From Nitrospinota bacterium (GTDB lineage Bacteria; UBA8248; JACPRG01): DNA of 6,884 bases. Each line of letters begins with the position of its first letter. Position 1 is the first letter of the stretch. The DNA lies in assembly GCA_030740135.1 (NCBI GenBank), contig JASLXW010000222.1:1-6884 (forward strand), read 5' to 3'. Shown here one piece after another: positions 6,869 to 6,884 of the stretch. A program made the position numbers and the translations under genes. The notes under the pieces are model-generated. The model was not told the DNA's origin. It did no database searches and saw nothing but the letters and a program-made list of their open reading frames with translations.

Positions 6869-6874
6869 TCCGCC

Positions 6875-6884
6875 ATGAAGCGGA
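6875..6884 (+). CDS. Start of a gene cut off by the window end (product unknown)
   Basis: Only ATG AAG CGG and one further base are present, so the product begins Met-Lys-Arg. The call rests on the perfect AGGAGG 6 bases upstream. The upstream context (ATGGGGTCAAG... and a second ATGGGGTC) resembles leaders I associate with IS200-like, REP-associated transposase genes in GC-rich bacteria. That is recall rather than evidence in this sequence, so no product is assigned. Confidence 0.55.

Larger units (their letters stand above)
6528..6874. other. Intergenic region between divergent genes, no convincing internal gene
   Basis: These 347 bases separate the minus-strand pseudo-receiver gene from a plus-strand gene starting at 6875. 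The part from about 6630 is clearly more AT-rich than the coding DNA. It holds a possible minus-strand promoter near 6634-6662. On the minus strand an AGGAGG (6628-6623) lies close before a TTG-initiated 31-codon frame whose TGA overlaps the ATG at 6527. The spacing is only 3 bases, so this leader peptide is doubtful. On the plus side are two similar ATGGGGTC words (6755 and 6795), a 6-bp dyad (6795-6800 with 6813-6818) and a TATAGT word at 6804-6809 without a matching -35. Confidence 0.6.

Noticed and set aside
6610..6876. An 88-codon minus-strand open frame in the right intergenic region.
   Set aside because: It has no visible ribosome-binding site or recognisable motif, and its start lies on the complement of the strong AGGAGG-ATG signal of the plus-strand gene.
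1..6884. CRISPR arrays, tRNA or rRNA genes and insertion-sequence terminal repeats were looked for.
   Set aside because: No regularly spaced direct repeats, no cloverleaf-like sequence and no paired long terminal inverted repeats were seen by eye.

Overview
The window is GC-rich bacterial chromosomal DNA with long, densely coding ORFs. The UbiD-family proteins, a polytopic membrane protein and a response-regulator-like protein fit a free-living bacterium with a large, GC-rich genome. No taxonomic marker is present, so I do not name a phylum.

Layout: (1) 2-292 (+) is the C-terminal end of a UbiD-family (prenylated-FMN) decarboxylase. (2) 293-534 is an intergenic stretch with two strong GC-rich hairpins. 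(3) 535-1932 (+) is a full-length UbiD paralogue in which every expected catalytic and metal-ligand residue is replaced. (4) 1984-3402 (+) is a second full-length UbiD paralogue, 51 bases downstream, with the catalytic Arg/Glu/Glu intact and one Asn-to-Asp change among the expected metal ligands. (5) 3403-3613 is a C-rich intergenic stretch with a G-quadruplex motif on the minus strand. (6) 3614-5422 (+) is a polytopic membrane protein resembling GT-C glycosyltransferase-like proteins. (7) 5466-6527 (-), convergent with it, is a degenerate receiver domain fused to an uncharacterised middle domain, a hydrophobic hairpin and a very basic tail. (8) 6528-6874 is a mostly non-coding, locally AT-richer stretch, followed by a strong ribosome-binding site and the first codons of a gene cut off by the window end.

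The most notable system is the tandem array of three UbiD-family genes. The middle member looks like a pseudoenzyme kept as an intact reading frame beside apparently active relatives. The simplest inference is that the products form a hetero-oligomeric decarboxylase or carboxylase, loosely analogous to phenylphosphate carboxylase, which uses more than one UbiD-like subunit. The substrate cannot be read from the sequence. No UbiX-type flavin prenyltransferase, needed to make the cofactor, is encoded here, so it must lie elsewhere. The second notable item is the minus-strand pseudo-receiver fusion. The membrane protein and the receiver fusion have no evident functional link to the UbiD genes.
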